Source: Glycomyces tritici
GTDB taxonomy: Bacteria; Actinomycetota; Actinomycetes; Mycobacteriales; Micromonosporaceae
Length of the DNA: 64,000 nucleotides
Direction of reading: 5' to 3'
NCBI RefSeq assembly: GCF_030403505.1
Contig: NZ_JAUEMJ010000001.1
Span: 557,762 to 621,761 of the forward strand
Under the pieces are notes generated by a model. That model worked only from the letters and a program-made list of their open reading frames with translations. It had not been told where the DNA came from and did not search any database. The translations under genes and the position numbers were made by a program. Within the stretch, counting starts at the first letter, position 1, and every line of letters starts with the position of its first letter. Shown here in pieces: positions 35,599 to 45,270 of the stretch.

Positions 35599-37127
35599 AT
35601 GTCATGCCCCACGCTCGTCATGCACTTGCCGGACTTGAGGTTCCACTTCCAGCCGTGCATCTGGCAGGTGAGGACGCCCTCCTCGACCTTGCCGAACACC
35701 GAGAGGTCGGCCTTGAGGTGCGGGCAGCGACGCTGGAATTGCCAGCCCTGCACCGTGATGTCCTCGTCGTCGGGGCGCTGCTCGGCGTACCAGCCCTCGG
35801 CGTACTGCAGGCGCTCCTCCGAGAGGCACTTGAAGAACGCGTACACGTACTCGTTGTACTGGCCGATGCGCGCCGCGGTGAAGCGGCACGAGAGGAACAG
35901 CGAGTTGACCCAGTCGACCTCGCGGATGTGCAGCAGGTGCTCGATGAGTCGCCGCTCGGTGCGGAACCGGTACCGGACCTTCGCGCCGTCGTCGTGGTAG
36001 ATCCTGCGCTCGAGGAAGTCGAAGACGATCGACTCGACCACCTGGTCGGAGTCGGCCGCGGTGAGGTCGAAGCGGACGGGGCCGCCGATGCCGGTCGCGA
36101 TGTGCTCGGCCGACTGCATGAGCGGCTCGATGCGCTCGCGCAGCGTCTCCAGGACGTCGATCTCCGGGTGCGACCAGGAGGCCTTCTCCGCCTCGAGGCG
36201 CGGCTGCATCCGCTCCTTGTACTCGTCGAGGTGCTGCTTCTTGTTCTTGAACCACTCGCGGATGTCGTCGACCGGGTGCACGACCGACGCGGAGCCGTCG
36301 GCGCTCACCTCGGCCACGGAGCCCGGCAGCAGGATGATGTTCTGCTTGCGGCCCTGCTCCTCCAGCCACTCCACGTAGGACATCTGGTCGGGGAAGATGT
36401 TCCCCTCGTCGCCGAACACGTCGTTGAACTCGTACAGCGAGTCGTCGAGGAAGCAGGGCGGGCCGGCGATCGGGAAGACCCAGTCGCCCTTCACATCGTC
36501 GATGTAGCGCAGCGAGCGGTCGAAGCCGCGCTCGCGCTTCTGCTTCCCGAAGGCGCGCTTGGCGTTGTCGGGCAGCTCGTAGACCATCGGGAACCAGATC
36601 GCGCCCGAGAACTGCAGCAGGTGGGCGTGGATCTTGCCGTGCTGCAGGAACACGCTCATGTCGGTGGGGCGCGCGTCGTTCTGATTGAACAGGCGGGTCC
36701 CGTCGGCGTCCTCGACCCACAGCGACGAGTCGCCGATCGGCCCGTCCGTGGGGCTCGTGAGCGCCTGGATCATGACCTTGACGCCGCCGGGCAGCTCCAC
36801 GATCTCCTCGGACACGGTCTTGATGAACTTGTGGAAGCCCAGGGCCCGCAGCTCCGACTCCAGCTCCGCTGTGGGGTACTCCGGCAGCAGGACCGTCGTG
36901 TCCTTGCTGATGTGCTCCGAGAGGTTCTCCTCGTCGAAGTGGTCGCGGTGGAGGTGCGAGACGTACAGGTAGTCGGCCTGGCCGAGGGTCTTCCAGTCCA
37001 GCTGCGAGTTGTCGGGGAAGGGGAACCAGGAGGCGAAGTAGGCGGGGTTCACCCAGGGGTCGCACAGGATCGACCCCGCGGCGGTCTCGATGAACATGCT
37101 GGCGTGGCCAGTACCGGTGATTCGCAC
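35571..37127 (-). CDS. Metallo-beta-lactamase-fold hydrolase fused to a C-terminal Rieske [2Fe-2S] domain
   Basis: The 518-aa protein has an N-terminal MBL fold with the complete zinc motif His58-x-His60-x-Asp62-His63 (SHLHRDHF). A long middle region follows, partly helical, with a predicted sterol-carrier-like or MBL C-terminal extension. It ends in a Rieske domain with Cys468-x-His470 ... Cys488-x2-His491 (CPH and CQMHGW), the ligands of a [2Fe-2S] cluster. This combination resembles the CMP-Neu5Ac hydroxylase (CMAH)-like family, where the Rieske part is N-terminal; here it is C-terminal. The reaction is unknown; a redox-linked hydrolase or oxygenase is plausible. GTG 37127 starts it. It is divergent from the 72-aa membrane protein. 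Confidence 0.85.
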   Translation of the reverse strand: MRITGTGHASMFIETAAGSILCDPWVNPAYFASWFPFPDNSQLDWKTLGQADYLYVSHLHRDHFDEENLSEHISKDTTVLLPEYPTAELESELRALGFHKFIKTVSEEIVELPGGVKVMIQALTSPTDGPIGDSSLWVEDADGTRLFNQNDARPTDMSVFLQHGKIHAHLLQFSGAIWFPMVYELPDNAKRAFGKQKRERGFDRSLRYIDDVKGDWVFPIAGPPCFLDDSLYEFNDVFGDEGNIFPDQMSYVEWLEEQGRKQNIILLPGSVAEVSADGSASVVHPVDDIREWFKNKKQHLDEYKERMQPRLEAEKASWSHPEIDVLETLRERIEPLMQSAEHIATGIGGPVRFDLTAADSDQVVESIVFDFLERRIYHDDGAKVRYRFRTERRLIEHLLHIREVDWVNSLFLSCRFTAARIGQYNEYVYAFFKCLSEERLQYAEGWYAEQRPDDEDITVQGWQFQRRCPHLKADLSVFGKVEEGVLTCQMHGWKWNLKSGKCMTSVGHDIRSARAEDA

Positions 37128-37256
37128 AGTGACCCTTCCGGACAGGAGGACGACGACGCCTCAACTCTACAAGTCACAGCATCGACGGGCCCCCGACGTT
37201 CGGGCTTGTGGCGTGGGAGACTGTGGCCGAACAACGAAGACCTCGGAGGAAGTCAC

Positions 37257-37475
37257 ATGGCCGCAGAAGAGCAGGTGCTCTCGCCCGCGCAGCGCAAGCC
37301 CACCAGCCGCAAGGCCCTGTACACCGCGCTGAGCGTCGCCATCGTCATCAACCTGGCGTACCTGTTCGGCAACCACCAGGGCTGGATCGAGGACGTCTTC
37401 ATCGGCATCACCGTCGTGGTGCTCCTGGGCGTCATCGTCTCCGACGCCTGGATGCGCAAGACCGGCCTGCGCTGA
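37257..37475 (+). CDS. Small two-helix membrane protein resembling DUF2631
   Basis: The 72-aa protein has two predicted membrane helices (ALYTALSVAIVINLAYLFG and VFIGITVVVLLGVIVSDAW) joined by a short loop with GNHQGWIED, and ends in MRKTGLR. The GNH-x-G-x-(V/I)-E-D loop and C-terminal R-x-GLR suggest DUF2631, a small actinobacterial membrane family without known function; I recall this match rather than having tested it. ATG 37257 has GGAGGA 6 nt upstream. Confidence 0.75.
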   Translation: MAAEEQVLSPAQRKPTSRKALYTALSVAIVINLAYLFGNHQGWIEDVFIGITVVVLLGVIVSDAWMRKTGLR

Positions 37476-37533
37476 CGCCGCTCCCGAGCGCGGCGCGCAC
37501 GGGGCCGCGAACACACTGAATCTTGAGAAAAGC

Positions 37534-37567
37534 AATGGGCGGGTCCGCCATCGCGGACCCGCCCATT
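37534..37567. terminator. Bidirectional terminator between the DUF2631-like gene and the DivIVA-domain gene
   Basis: AATGGGCGGGTCCGC and its complement pair across a 4-nt loop. On the minus strand GCTTTTCTC follows, suiting the DivIVA-domain gene whose stop is 10 bp away. Confidence 0.8.
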
Positions 37568-37577
37568 CGCGTGCTTG

Positions 37578-39764
37578 CTAGTGCATCATGCCGCGGCGGG
37601 CGAACATCTCGCGCACCTCGCGCAGCGCCGAGTCCACTTCGGCCTCGAAGTACCCGCCCTGGACCAGGGAGAACTGGCTCGTGTCGAGTTCGCGGTCCGA
37701 GAGCGGGACCGGGTTGCGCCCGGTCATCGCCGCGGAGACCGCGTCGAACATCTGGTCCACCTGGCTGGGGTCGTAGCCCGAGCCGAAACGGCGCGGCTGG
37801 AAGGCCCGGCGCATCTGCTCCAGGCGCTGCACGTCGTCCGGGGTGAACGGGGAGTCGGACGCCCGCATCTCGGTCGTCATCTCCTCGCGGCCGTGCCGGC
37901 CGGGGGCCTCGAACGCGCCGCGGCCCTCGTACGGGTTGCGGCGGCCGAAGTCAGGCGGCGTGGCCGCACCGCGCGGGGCGCTCGGCTGACCGAACCCTGC
38001 GGGGTCGGCGGGAGGCGCGGGCGGGGCGCCCTGCGGTCCGAAACCGTGGTCGGCGGGGCCGGGAGGCGGTCCGGCGGGGGCGCCGAAGCCGCCCGTCGGC
38101 TCGTGCTGCGGGCCGCGGTCGAAACCCGGCTGCATCGGCGGGCTCGGTGCGGCCGCGCGGCGGCCGTACCCGGTGTCCTCCTGCGGCGGCTGCTGGCCGC
38201 TCGGCTGTCCGAACCCGCCGCCCGGGCCGTACTCGCGGCGCGGGGCGCCGCCGTACGGATCGGACTGCTGCGGCTCGGGGCGGCCCATCGGGTTCTGGCC
38301 CATGCCGTTCACGAGGCTCTGCGGGATCGCCTGGGTCGGCGCCGCGGGCGGCACCGGCTCGGGTTCGGGCTGGCTGTAGCGCCCGGCCTGCGGGATCGCG
38401 CCCGACGGCGGGCCCTGGTGGCCGCCCTGCATGGGCGGCTGCTGCATCGGGGGCTGCTGCGGCATGCCGCGGCGGCTCCCGGTGTCGCTGAACTCGTCGT
38501 CGTAGGCCGCGCCGAAGCCGGGAGCGGGCTCGGGGGCCGACCGCCGGCCTTGGCCGTAGACGCCCTGGTCGTTCGGACCGTAGGCGGGAGCGTCGTTCTG
38601 GCCGAATCCGCCGGGCGCGTCGCCCGGGGCGAAACCGCCCGGACCCTCGTTCTGCCCGAACGGGGCGGGGAGGTCGTTCGGAGCGCCCTGCTGGCCGAAA
38701 CCGCCACCGCGCCGCGGGTCGGACTGCAGCGGCAGCTGCTCGGTGGCGCCGTGCGGGATCGGACCGGCCTGCGGGCCCTCGTGCATCGGCATCCCGGCAC
38801 GGGGCACCGCCTGCGTGGGCGGGGCGAACTCGCCGCGCACCGGCTCGGGGCCGCGCGGAGCGCCGTACTCGTTGCCGAAGCCGCCCGGCTCGGGAGCGCC
38901 GTATTCATTGCCGAACCCTGCGGGTTCGGGCGCGGGCGCGCCGTACTCGTTGCCGAAACCGGCGGGTTCAGGGGCGCCGCCGCGCGGGCCGAATCCGTTG
39001 GCACCGCGCTGGCCGCCGAAGTCGCCGGGGCCGAAGTCGCCCTGGCCGCCGCGGCCGAAGTCGCCTTGGCCGGGCCCGAAGTCGTTCGGACCGCCGCGGC
39101 CGAAGTCCTGGCCGGCGCCGTTGCGCTTGGCGCCGAGCCCTTGGTCCGCCCCGTTTCGCTGCGCGAACGGGTCGTCGTAGTCGTCGTCGGGGGGACCGGC
39201 GAGGAAGCCGAAGCCCTCGTCGTCGCCGCCGCGCAGGTCGCCGAAGCCCTCGTGGTCGGAGGGCGGGGGTACCGCCGCGCCGCGCGAGGCGCCGCGTCCG
39301 CGGCCGACCGGTTCGGGAGTGGGAGGCGGTGGCGCCATCTCGCGGGCGCCCATCATCTCGTGTGCGGGGATCGCTTGCGTCGCAGCGGGAATGACCTGCG
39401 TCGCCTGGGGTTCGGGAGCGCGTCGCGACCCGGGGGCCGCCTGCATCGGCGGGGCGGGCGCAGCGCCGACCTCGGCCTTCCCGTAGTCGGGGGCGGGCGC
39501 GGTGCCGAGGACGCCGCGCTCCTCGAGCTCGGCGAGCTGGCGCGCGACGCGGTCGAGGTAGACGTCCACCTGCCACTCGTCGTAGCCGCCGAAACGGACC
39601 CTGAAGACGACGTCGTCGACCTCGTCGGCCGACACGGGGCTGCCCACGGGCTCCCCGGCGAGGGTCGCCTCGACGCGGTCGAGGAACGCATCGACCTCAT
39701 CGACCTTGTAGCCCCGGCTCAACGCCCGGCGCCGGAACCGGTCACCATGACTCGCCACTACCAA
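37578..39764 (-). CDS. DivIVA-domain protein with long Pro/Gly-rich disordered middle
   Basis: The 728-aa protein begins with DivIVA-type motifs: RFRRRALSRGYKVDEVDAFLDRVEAT, then a second copy FRVRFGGYDEWQVDVYLDRVARQL. A third DivIVA-like segment closes it (FQPRRFGSGYDPSQVDQMFD and FSLVQGGYFEAEVDSALREV). Between them lie ~500 residues of Pro/Gly/Gln-rich low complexity with repeats such as AGFGNEYGAP. It is not Wag31 itself, which has a long coiled coil. DivIVA-domain proteins mark curved membranes and polar growth sites, so a cell-pole or division scaffold role is plausible. It lies 15 bp downstream of rlmN on the same strand. Confidence 0.85.
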   Translation of the reverse strand: MVVASHGDRFRRRALSRGYKVDEVDAFLDRVEATLAGEPVGSPVSADEVDDVVFRVRFGGYDEWQVDVYLDRVARQLAELEERGVLGTAPAPDYGKAEVGAAPAPPMQAAPGSRRAPEPQATQVIPAATQAIPAHEMMGAREMAPPPPTPEPVGRGRGASRGAAVPPPSDHEGFGDLRGGDDEGFGFLAGPPDDDYDDPFAQRNGADQGLGAKRNGAGQDFGRGGPNDFGPGQGDFGRGGQGDFGPGDFGGQRGANGFGPRGGAPEPAGFGNEYGAPAPEPAGFGNEYGAPEPGGFGNEYGAPRGPEPVRGEFAPPTQAVPRAGMPMHEGPQAGPIPHGATEQLPLQSDPRRGGGFGQQGAPNDLPAPFGQNEGPGGFAPGDAPGGFGQNDAPAYGPNDQGVYGQGRRSAPEPAPGFGAAYDDEFSDTGSRRGMPQQPPMQQPPMQGGHQGPPSGAIPQAGRYSQPEPEPVPPAAPTQAIPQSLVNGMGQNPMGRPEPQQSDPYGGAPRREYGPGGGFGQPSGQQPPQEDTGYGRRAAAPSPPMQPGFDRGPQHEPTGGFGAPAGPPPGPADHGFGPQGAPPAPPADPAGFGQPSAPRGAATPPDFGRRNPYEGRGAFEAPGRHGREEMTTEMRASDSPFTPDDVQRLEQMRRAFQPRRFGSGYDPSQVDQMFDAVSAAMTGRNPVPLSDRELDTSQFSLVQGGYFEAEVDSALREVREMFARRGMMH

Positions 39765-39779
39765 GCCACCCTTCTCCGC

Positions 39780-40928
39780 CTAATCCTCGGCGCCAGAGGC
39801 GCCGAGCGGCTTCGCTCCGGCGCGGCCGGGCGTGCCGGCCTCCCGGACCGAAGCGGCCAGCTGCCCGCACGCGCCGTCGATCTCTTGGCCGCGCGTATCG
39901 CGCACCGTCGTGGACACACCCGCGGCCCGCAGCCGCCGTACGAACTCCGCTTCGACCGGTTTGGGACTGGCGTCCCAGCGGCTTCCCGGAGTCGGGTTCA
40001 ATGGAATCAGGTTGACGTGCACGAGTTTGCCCGCGAGCAGCTTCCCGAGGAGGTCCGCCCGCCAAGGCTGGTCGTTGACGTCCCTGATCATCGCGTACTC
40101 GATCGAAACACGACGTTTCGTCACCCGAGCGTACTCCCAGGCCGCGTCGAGCACTTCGGCGACCTTCCAGCGGGTGTTGATGGGGACGAGCTCGTCGCGC
40201 AGCTCATCGTCGGGGGCGTGGAGCGAGACCGCCAGTCGCACCGGCAGGCCCTCCTCCGAGAGCTTATTGATGGTGGGCACGAGGCCGACCGTGGAGACCG
40301 TGACGCTCCGAGCCGAGATCCCGATCCCGTCGGGCACCGGCTTGGTGATGAGGTGCAGGGCGCTCTTGAGGCGGGCCCAGTTCGCCAGCGGCTCACCCAT
40401 GCCCATGAACACGATGTTCGAGAGCCGTCCCAGGCCGCGCTCCTCGGCGAGCCGCGCTGCCGCGACCACCTGGTCGACGATCTCGGCGGTGGTGAGGTTG
40501 CGGTCGAGACCGCCCTGGCCGGTGGCGCAGAACGGGCAGGCCATGCCGCAACCGGCCTGCGAGGACACGCACGCGGTCACCCGGTCCGGGTAGGCCATGA
40601 TGACGCTCTCGACGAGCGAGCCGTCGTAGAGGCGCCACACGGCCTTGACGGTCCGCCCGTCGTCGCACGAGTCGACGCGCACCGGGCTGAGCAGCTGCGG
40701 GAGCAGCGCCTCGCCGATGGCCTCGCGCGCGTCGGCGGGCAGGTCGGTCATGAGGGACGCGTCGCCGACGTGGCGGCCGAAGTACTGCTGGCGCAGCTGC
40801 TTGGCGCGGAAGGCGGGCTGCCCGATCTCAGAGAGAACGGACTGGCACCCGGCCAGGTCGAGGTCGGCGAGGTGCCGCGGCGCAGCCTTGCGGGGGCGCG
40901 GTTCGGTCAACGTGAGTGCTACAGACAT
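39780..40928 (-). CDS. rlmN: 23S rRNA (adenine(2503)-C2)-methyltransferase RlmN
   Basis: RlmN is a radical-SAM enzyme that methylates C2 of A2503 in 23S rRNA and A37 in some tRNAs. The 382-aa protein has the CxxxCxxC cluster motif in [16 protein letters not shown] and the [11 protein letters not shown] block. The C-terminal resolving cysteine lies in [10 protein letters not shown], and a catalytic Cys in [10 protein letters not shown] precedes the cluster. ATG 40928 gives the normal length. It is followed by the DivIVA-domain gene and lies 100 bp downstream of cdsA. Confidence 0.97.
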   Translation of the reverse strand: MSVALTLTEPRPRKAAPRHLADLDLAGCQSVLSEIGQPAFRAKQLRQQYFGRHVGDASLMTDLPADAREAIGEALLPQLLSPVRVDSCDDGRTVKAVWRLYDGSLVESVIMAYPDRVTACVSSQAGCGMACPFCATGQGGLDRNLTTAEIVDQVVAAARLAEERGLGRLSNIVFMGMGEPLANWARLKSALHLITKPVPDGIGISARSVTVSTVGLVPTINKLSEEGLPVRLAVSLHAPDDELRDELVPINTRWKVAEVLDAAWEYARVTKRRVSIEYAMIRDVNDQPWRADLLGKLLAGKLVHVNLIPLNPTPGSRWDASPKPVEAEFVRRLRAAGVSTTVRDTRGQEIDGACGQLAASVREAGTPGRAGAKPLGASGAED

Positions 40929-41028
40929 GTCACGACCTAGTCTCGCATGACAGGACCGGAACCCGCCAACCCCGGATCATGGAATTCACCCCGGGCCCTC
41001 CTTCAACGGATACACCAATCAGGACACA

Positions 41029-41955
41029 TCACCCGAGCAGGTAACGGAACCACACGTAAGCCACTGGGGCGACCATGAGGATCGAGTCGAGCCGGTCCAT
41101 GACCCCGCCGTGGCCCGGAATGAGATTGCTCATGTCCTTGATGCCGAGGTCCCGCTTCAGCAGCGAGACGGACAGGTCCCCCAACGTAGCGGCCAGCGCG
41201 ACGCACACGCCGAACGCCACGCCCAACGGGAAGGGCACGTCGAAGAACAGCCACAGGGTGACCGAACCGCCTATGGCGGCGGCCACGACGGAACCGCCGA
41301 GGCCCTCCCAGGACTTCTTGGGGCTGATGCGCGGGGTCATCTGGTGGCGCCCGAACAGGACGCCGGCGGTGTAGCCGCCGGTGTCGGAGCAGACGACGGT
41401 GAACAGCGCGATGATGACCTGCGCGGCGGCGCCGTCGATCCAGCGCGCCGAGTCGTTGTCGGCGTTCGCGAGCAGCATGATGAACCCGGCCAGGAACGGG
41501 ACCTGGACGAGCAGGAGCGCGGCGGCGGCGGTGTCGGTGCGGTACCCGGTGGCGCCTTCGGAGAGGCGCCACACGAACAGGGCGGCCACGCCGACGGCGG
41601 TGCCGAGCAGCAGGCCGGTGGCGCCGCCGAACCAGGCGAGGACCACGATGAGCGCGCCGGCGGCGGCCAGCGGGATCACCGGGACGTTCCGGTCGGCCTT
41701 GCGCATCGCCGTGCCGGTCTCCCAGCAGGCGACGGCCACGGCGATGACGGCGACGCCGAGGAAGGCGGTGGGCCAGATCAGGAGCGAGGCCAGGACGACC
41801 GCGGCCATGCCGAGCCCGGCGCCGATGGCGACGGGAAGGTTGCGGCCGGCCTTGGGCTTGCGGTCGTCAGGGTCGACCTCGGCGGCGCCGGGCCCTCGCC
41901 CGTCCGGCGACGGCTGCGGGCGACGGCCGGGCGGTCCGTCGGGAAGGGCGTTCAT
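41029..41955 (-). CDS. cdsA: Phosphatidate cytidylyltransferase
   Basis: CdsA makes CDP-diacylglycerol from CTP and phosphatidic acid, the precursor of all anionic phospholipids. The 308-aa membrane protein has a ~40-residue polar N-terminus, about eight helices, and the signature SLLKRDLGIKDMSNLIPGHGGVMDRLDS near the C-terminus. ATG 41955 overlaps the frr stop by one base (TGATG/ATGA). Together with frr, pyrH, tsf and rpsB it forms the standard bacterial rpsB-to-cdsA order. Confidence 0.96.
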   Translation of the reverse strand: MNALPDGPPGRRPQPSPDGRGPGAAEVDPDDRKPKAGRNLPVAIGAGLGMAAVVLASLLIWPTAFLGVAVIAVAVACWETGTAMRKADRNVPVIPLAAAGALIVVLAWFGGATGLLLGTAVGVAALFVWRLSEGATGYRTDTAAAALLLVQVPFLAGFIMLLANADNDSARWIDGAAAQVIIALFTVVCSDTGGYTAGVLFGRHQMTPRISPKKSWEGLGGSVVAAAIGGSVTLWLFFDVPFPLGVAFGVCVALAATLGDLSVSLLKRDLGIKDMSNLIPGHGGVMDRLDSILMVAPVAYVWFRYLLG

Positions 41956-42512
41956 CAGATCTCGAGCAGCTCAGACTCTTTGGAGCTCATGAGCTCGTCC
42001 ACGTTCTTGACGAAGCGGCCGGTGAGGTCGTCGAGCTCCTTCTCGGCCGAGTGCCCCTCGTCCTCTGAGGCCTCGCCGTCCTTGACGACCTTGCCGATCT
42101 CGTCCTTGGCCTTGCGGCGGACGTTGCGGATCGCGATCTTGGCGTCCTCGCCCTTGGTCCTGGCCACTTTGATCATCTCGCGGCGGCGCTCCTCGGTCAT
42201 GGGAGGCAGGTTCAGGCGCAGCTGGGTGCCCTCATTGGAGGGGTTGACGCCGAGGTTCGAGTTGCGGATCGCGTCCTCGATGTCCTTCATCTGGGAGGCG
42301 TCGAAGGGCTTGACGATGACCATGCGCGGCTCGGGGATCGCAATGGAGGCGACCTGCGGGATGGGGGTGGGCGCACCGTAGTAGTCGACGGTGATCCGGT
42401 TGAACATTGAGGAGGAGGCGCGGCCGGTGCGGATGGCGGCGAATTCCTCCTTGGCGTGCTCGATGGCCCGCTCCATCTTCTCCTCGGCTTCGAGGAGGGT
42501 GTCGTCAATCAC
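41955..42512 (-). CDS. frr: Ribosome recycling factor
   Basis: RRF splits post-termination ribosomes with EF-G. The 185-aa protein has the two-domain signature [58 protein letters not shown] and the C-terminal helix. The GTG start at 42512 is followed closely by [13 protein letters not shown], the usual beginning. It overlaps cdsA and lies 122 bp downstream of pyrH. Confidence 0.97.
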   Translation of the reverse strand: MIDDTLLEAEEKMERAIEHAKEEFAAIRTGRASSSMFNRITVDYYGAPTPIPQVASIAIPEPRMVIVKPFDASQMKDIEDAIRNSNLGVNPSNEGTQLRLNLPPMTEERRREMIKVARTKGEDAKIAIRNVRRKAKDEIGKVVKDGEASEDEGHSAEKELDDLTGRFVKNVDELMSSKESELLEI

Positions 42513-42634
42513 GGCTTTCTCACATTCTCTCGCGGCCTGACAGCACTTCTGACCGTACCGTCCCGGCGGCGTGGCTCGGTGGCGTGGATGTCATCGGACC
42601 CGGCCGGTTCGTGCAGGCGGCCGGCGTCCGCGGG

Positions 42635-43360
42635 TCAGTCGTCGGCGGCGTGGATGAGGGTGCCGAGCTGTTCGCCGATGATGGCGCGGCGGAGGTTGCC
42701 GTCGTCGTCGGCGCCGAAGACGAGCATCGGCAGTGCGTTGTCCTTGCAGAGGCTGAAGGCGGCCTGGTCGACGACCATGAGTTCGCGCTTGAGGGCCTCG
42801 TCGAAGGTGATGTCGTCGAGCCGCTGGGCGGCGGGGTCGGTGCGCGGGTCGGCGGTGTAGACGGCGTCGACGCCGTTCTTGCTGACGAGCACGACCTGGG
42901 CGCCGATCTCGAGGGCGCGCTGGGCGGCGACGGTGTCGGTGGAGAAGTAGGGCATCCCCGCGCCGGCGCCGAAGATGACGACGCGGCCCTTCTCGAGGTG
43001 GCGGATGGCGCGCAGCGGCAGGTAGGCCTCGGCGACCTGGGCCATGGCGATGGCGGTCTGGACGCGCGTGTCGACGCCTTCCTTCTCCAGGAAGTCCTGG
43101 AGGGCGAGGCAGTTCATGACGGTGCCGAGCATGCCCATGTAGTCGGCGCGGGCGCGGTCCATGCCGCGGCGCTGGAGTTCGGCCCCGCGGAAGAAGTTGC
43201 CGCCGCCGACGACGATGGCCACTTGGACGCCCGCGGCGACGCCGGCCGCGATCTGGCGTGCGACGGCTTGGACGACATCGGGGTCGACGCCGACGGCGCC
43301 GCCGCCGAAGGCCTCACCTGACAGTTTCAGCACGACCCGGCGGTACGTGTCTTGACTCAT
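42635..43360 (-). CDS. pyrH: UMP kinase
   Basis: PyrH phosphorylates UMP to UDP and is allosterically controlled by UTP and GTP. The 241-aa amino-acid-kinase fold has the P-loop-like [22 protein letters not shown], the [27 protein letters not shown] block and the C-terminal nucleotide-binding strand. ATG 43360 is normal. It is flanked by tsf upstream and frr downstream. Confidence 0.97.
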   Translation of the reverse strand: MSQDTYRRVVLKLSGEAFGGGAVGVDPDVVQAVARQIAAGVAAGVQVAIVVGGGNFFRGAELQRRGMDRARADYMGMLGTVMNCLALQDFLEKEGVDTRVQTAIAMAQVAEAYLPLRAIRHLEKGRVVIFGAGAGMPYFSTDTVAAQRALEIGAQVVLVSKNGVDAVYTADPRTDPAAQRLDDITFDEALKRELMVVDQAAFSLCKDNALPMLVFGADDDGNLRRAIIGEQLGTLIHAADD

Positions 43361-43501
43361 GGCACTCCCCTGCTCTGACGTGACCCTGGCGGCTGCGCTG
43401 CCGTTGACCGTACTGCCCGCGCCGGGCCGCGCTCGCTCCGGCCGCGGTGGCGGCCTCGCGTGCGGCGGCGCTCGAGGGCGCAGGCGCTTTCTCCGGGCAT
43501 G

Positions 43502-43538
43502 GAACGGGGCGGCGGCCTGCGCCGCCGCCCCTTCCCGT
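43502..43538 (-). terminator. Hairpin downstream of tsf
   Basis: GGGGCGGCGGC/GCCGCCGCCCC with a 4-nt loop, extended by ACGGG pairs, lies 45 bp after the tsf stop. The remaining 140 bp to pyrH hold no gene, so pyrH probably has its own promoter here. Confidence 0.6.
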
Positions 43539-43582
43539 GCTTACGGCTGGAGCCAGTGTAGTCCGCGTGTGCGGGCTGCTTG

Positions 43583-44395
43583 CTAGTCCAGGCCGACTTC
43601 GTAGCGGATGAAGCCGGTGACCTCGGTGCCCGCCTCGGCGAGCACCTGGGACACGGTCTTCTTGTTGTCGAGGACCGAGGTCTGCGAGAGCAGGGCGAAG
43701 TCACGGAAGTAGGCGTTGACCTTGCCTTCCACGATCTTGTCCCAGGCGCGCTCGGGCTTGCCCTCTTCCTTGGCGGTCTCGAGTGCGACGCGCTTCTCGG
43801 CCTCGATGATCTCGGCCGGGACCTCGTCGCTGGTGAGGTACTTCGGACGCATCGCGGCGGCCTGCATGCCGACCTGGCGGGCGGCTTCGGCGTCACCGGT
43901 GTACGAGACGATGATGCCGACTGCCGGCGGGAGGTCGGCGGCCTTGCGGTGCATGTAGACCGCGACGTCGCCTTCCAGCGAGCCGACGCGCCCGAGGGCG
44001 AGCTTCTCGCCGAGCTTCACCGACTCCTCGGCGATGACCTCGGCGACGGCCTTGCCGTTCAGCTCGGCCTTGGCGAAGGCCTCGGCGTCCGCGGGGCGGA
44101 CCTCGTCGGCCAGCTCGACCAGCGTCTGGGCGAGCTCGATGAACGCGCCGTTCTTGGCGACGAAGTCGGTCTCGCACAGCAGCTCGAGCAGCGTGTTGCC
44201 GGACTGCGCGACCAGGCCCTGGGCCGTGGTGCGCTCGGCGCGCTTGCCGACGTCCTTGGCACCCTTGATGCGCAGGGCCTCAAGGGCGGCGTCGTAGTCG
44301 CCGTCAGCCGCTTCGAGGGCCTTCTTGACGTCCATCATCCCGGAGCCGGTGGCTTCCCGGAGCTTCTTGACGTCAGCCATCGTGAAGTTGGCCAT
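43583..44395 (-). CDS. tsf: Elongation factor Ts
   Basis: EF-Ts exchanges GDP for GTP on EF-Tu. The 270-aa protein has the N-terminal UBA-like helix ([27 protein letters not shown]), the core [16 protein letters not shown] and the C-terminal coiled part ([18 protein letters not shown]). ATG 44395 is preceded by GGGGAG. It follows rpsB by 11 bp, the universal rpsB-tsf operon. Confidence 0.98.
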   Translation of the reverse strand: MANFTMADVKKLREATGSGMMDVKKALEAADGDYDAALEALRIKGAKDVGKRAERTTAQGLVAQSGNTLLELLCETDFVAKNGAFIELAQTLVELADEVRPADAEAFAKAELNGKAVAEVIAEESVKLGEKLALGRVGSLEGDVAVYMHRKAADLPPAVGIIVSYTGDAEAARQVGMQAAAMRPKYLTSDEVPAEIIEAEKRVALETAKEEGKPERAWDKIVEGKVNAYFRDFALLSQTSVLDNKKTVSQVLAEAGTEVTGFIRYEVGLD

Positions 44396-44406
44396 TGCTC
44401 CCCTTC

Positions 44407-45270
44407 TTACTTCTCGTCTTCGACGGTCTTCTCGCCGGACGGCTCGACGACCTTCACGGACTCTTCGGTGTTCTCTGCGGCCTCGACGGCGGCTTCCGCG
44501 ACCTCGGTCTCGGCGGCGTCGGTGGAGAGCAGTTCCTTCTCCCAGTCGGCGAGCGGCTCGCCCTCGCCCTTCGCGACCTGGCCGCCGGAGCGGGCCAGCA
44601 GGCCTTCGGCGACACCGTCGGCGATGACCTTGGTCAGCAGGGCGACGGAGCGGATCGCGTCGTCGTTGCCGGGGATCGGGAAGTCGACCTCGTCGGGGTC
44701 GCAGTTGGTGTCGAGGATCGCGACGATCGGGATGCCGAGCTTGCGGGCCTCGTCGACGGCGATGTGCTCTTTCTTGGTGTCGACGATCCAGATCGCGGCC
44801 GGGGTCTTCTCCATGTCGCGGAGGCCGCCGAGCGTGCGCTCGAGCTTGTCCTTCTCGCGCATCAGCTGGAGCATTTCCTTCTTGGTGCGGTTCGCCGCAC
44901 CGTTGGCCTCGATGATCTCGAGTTCCTTGAGGCGCATGAGGCGCTTCTGGATCGTCTGGAAGTTGGTGAGCATGCCGCCGAGCCAGCGGTGGTTCACGAA
45001 GGGCATGCCGACGCGCAGGGCCTGCTCGGAGACGGCCTCCTGGGCCTGCTTCTTGGTGCCCACGAACAGGACCTCGCCGCCCTCGGCGACGACGTTCTTG
45101 ACGAAGTCGTGGGCCTTGACCGCGAAGTCGACTGACTGGCGCAGGTCGATGATGTAGATGCCGTTGCGGTCGGTGAGGATGAACCGCTTCATCTTCGGGT
45201 TCCAGCGACGGGTCTGGTGACCGAAGTGCACGCCGCTCTCGAGGAGCTGACGCATAGTGACAACCGACAC
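44407..45270 (-). CDS. rpsB: 30S ribosomal protein S2 (uS2)
   Basis: uS2 is a structural protein on the back of the 30S subunit. The 287-aa protein starts [20 protein letters not shown] and contains the S2 signatures and the coiled-coil insertion. A ~60-residue acidic C-terminal tail follows, common in actinobacteria. GTG 45270 is chosen because AAAGGA lies 9 nt upstream and homologues begin MAVVTMRQ. It heads the rpsB-tsf operon. The 444-bp gap upstream must carry its promoter and any S2 autoregulatory leader. Confidence 0.98.
   Translation of the reverse strand: MSVVTMRQLLESGVHFGHQTRRWNPKMKRFILTDRNGIYIIDLRQSVDFAVKAHDFVKNVVAEGGEVLFVGTKKQAQEAVSEQALRVGMPFVNHRWLGGMLTNFQTIQKRLMRLKELEIIEANGAANRTKKEMLQLMREKDKLERTLGGLRDMEKTPAAIWIVDTKKEHIAVDEARKLGIPIVAILDTNCDPDEVDFPIPGNDDAIRSVALLTKVIADGVAEGLLARSGGQVAKGEGEPLADWEKELLSTDAAETEVAEAAVEAAENTEESVKVVEPSGEKTVEDEK

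Noticed and set aside
37575..40940. A ~1120-codon open frame on the plus strand
   Set aside because: It is antisense to the DivIVA-domain gene and rlmN, which have convincing homology; its product is Arg/Ala/Gly/Val low complexity.
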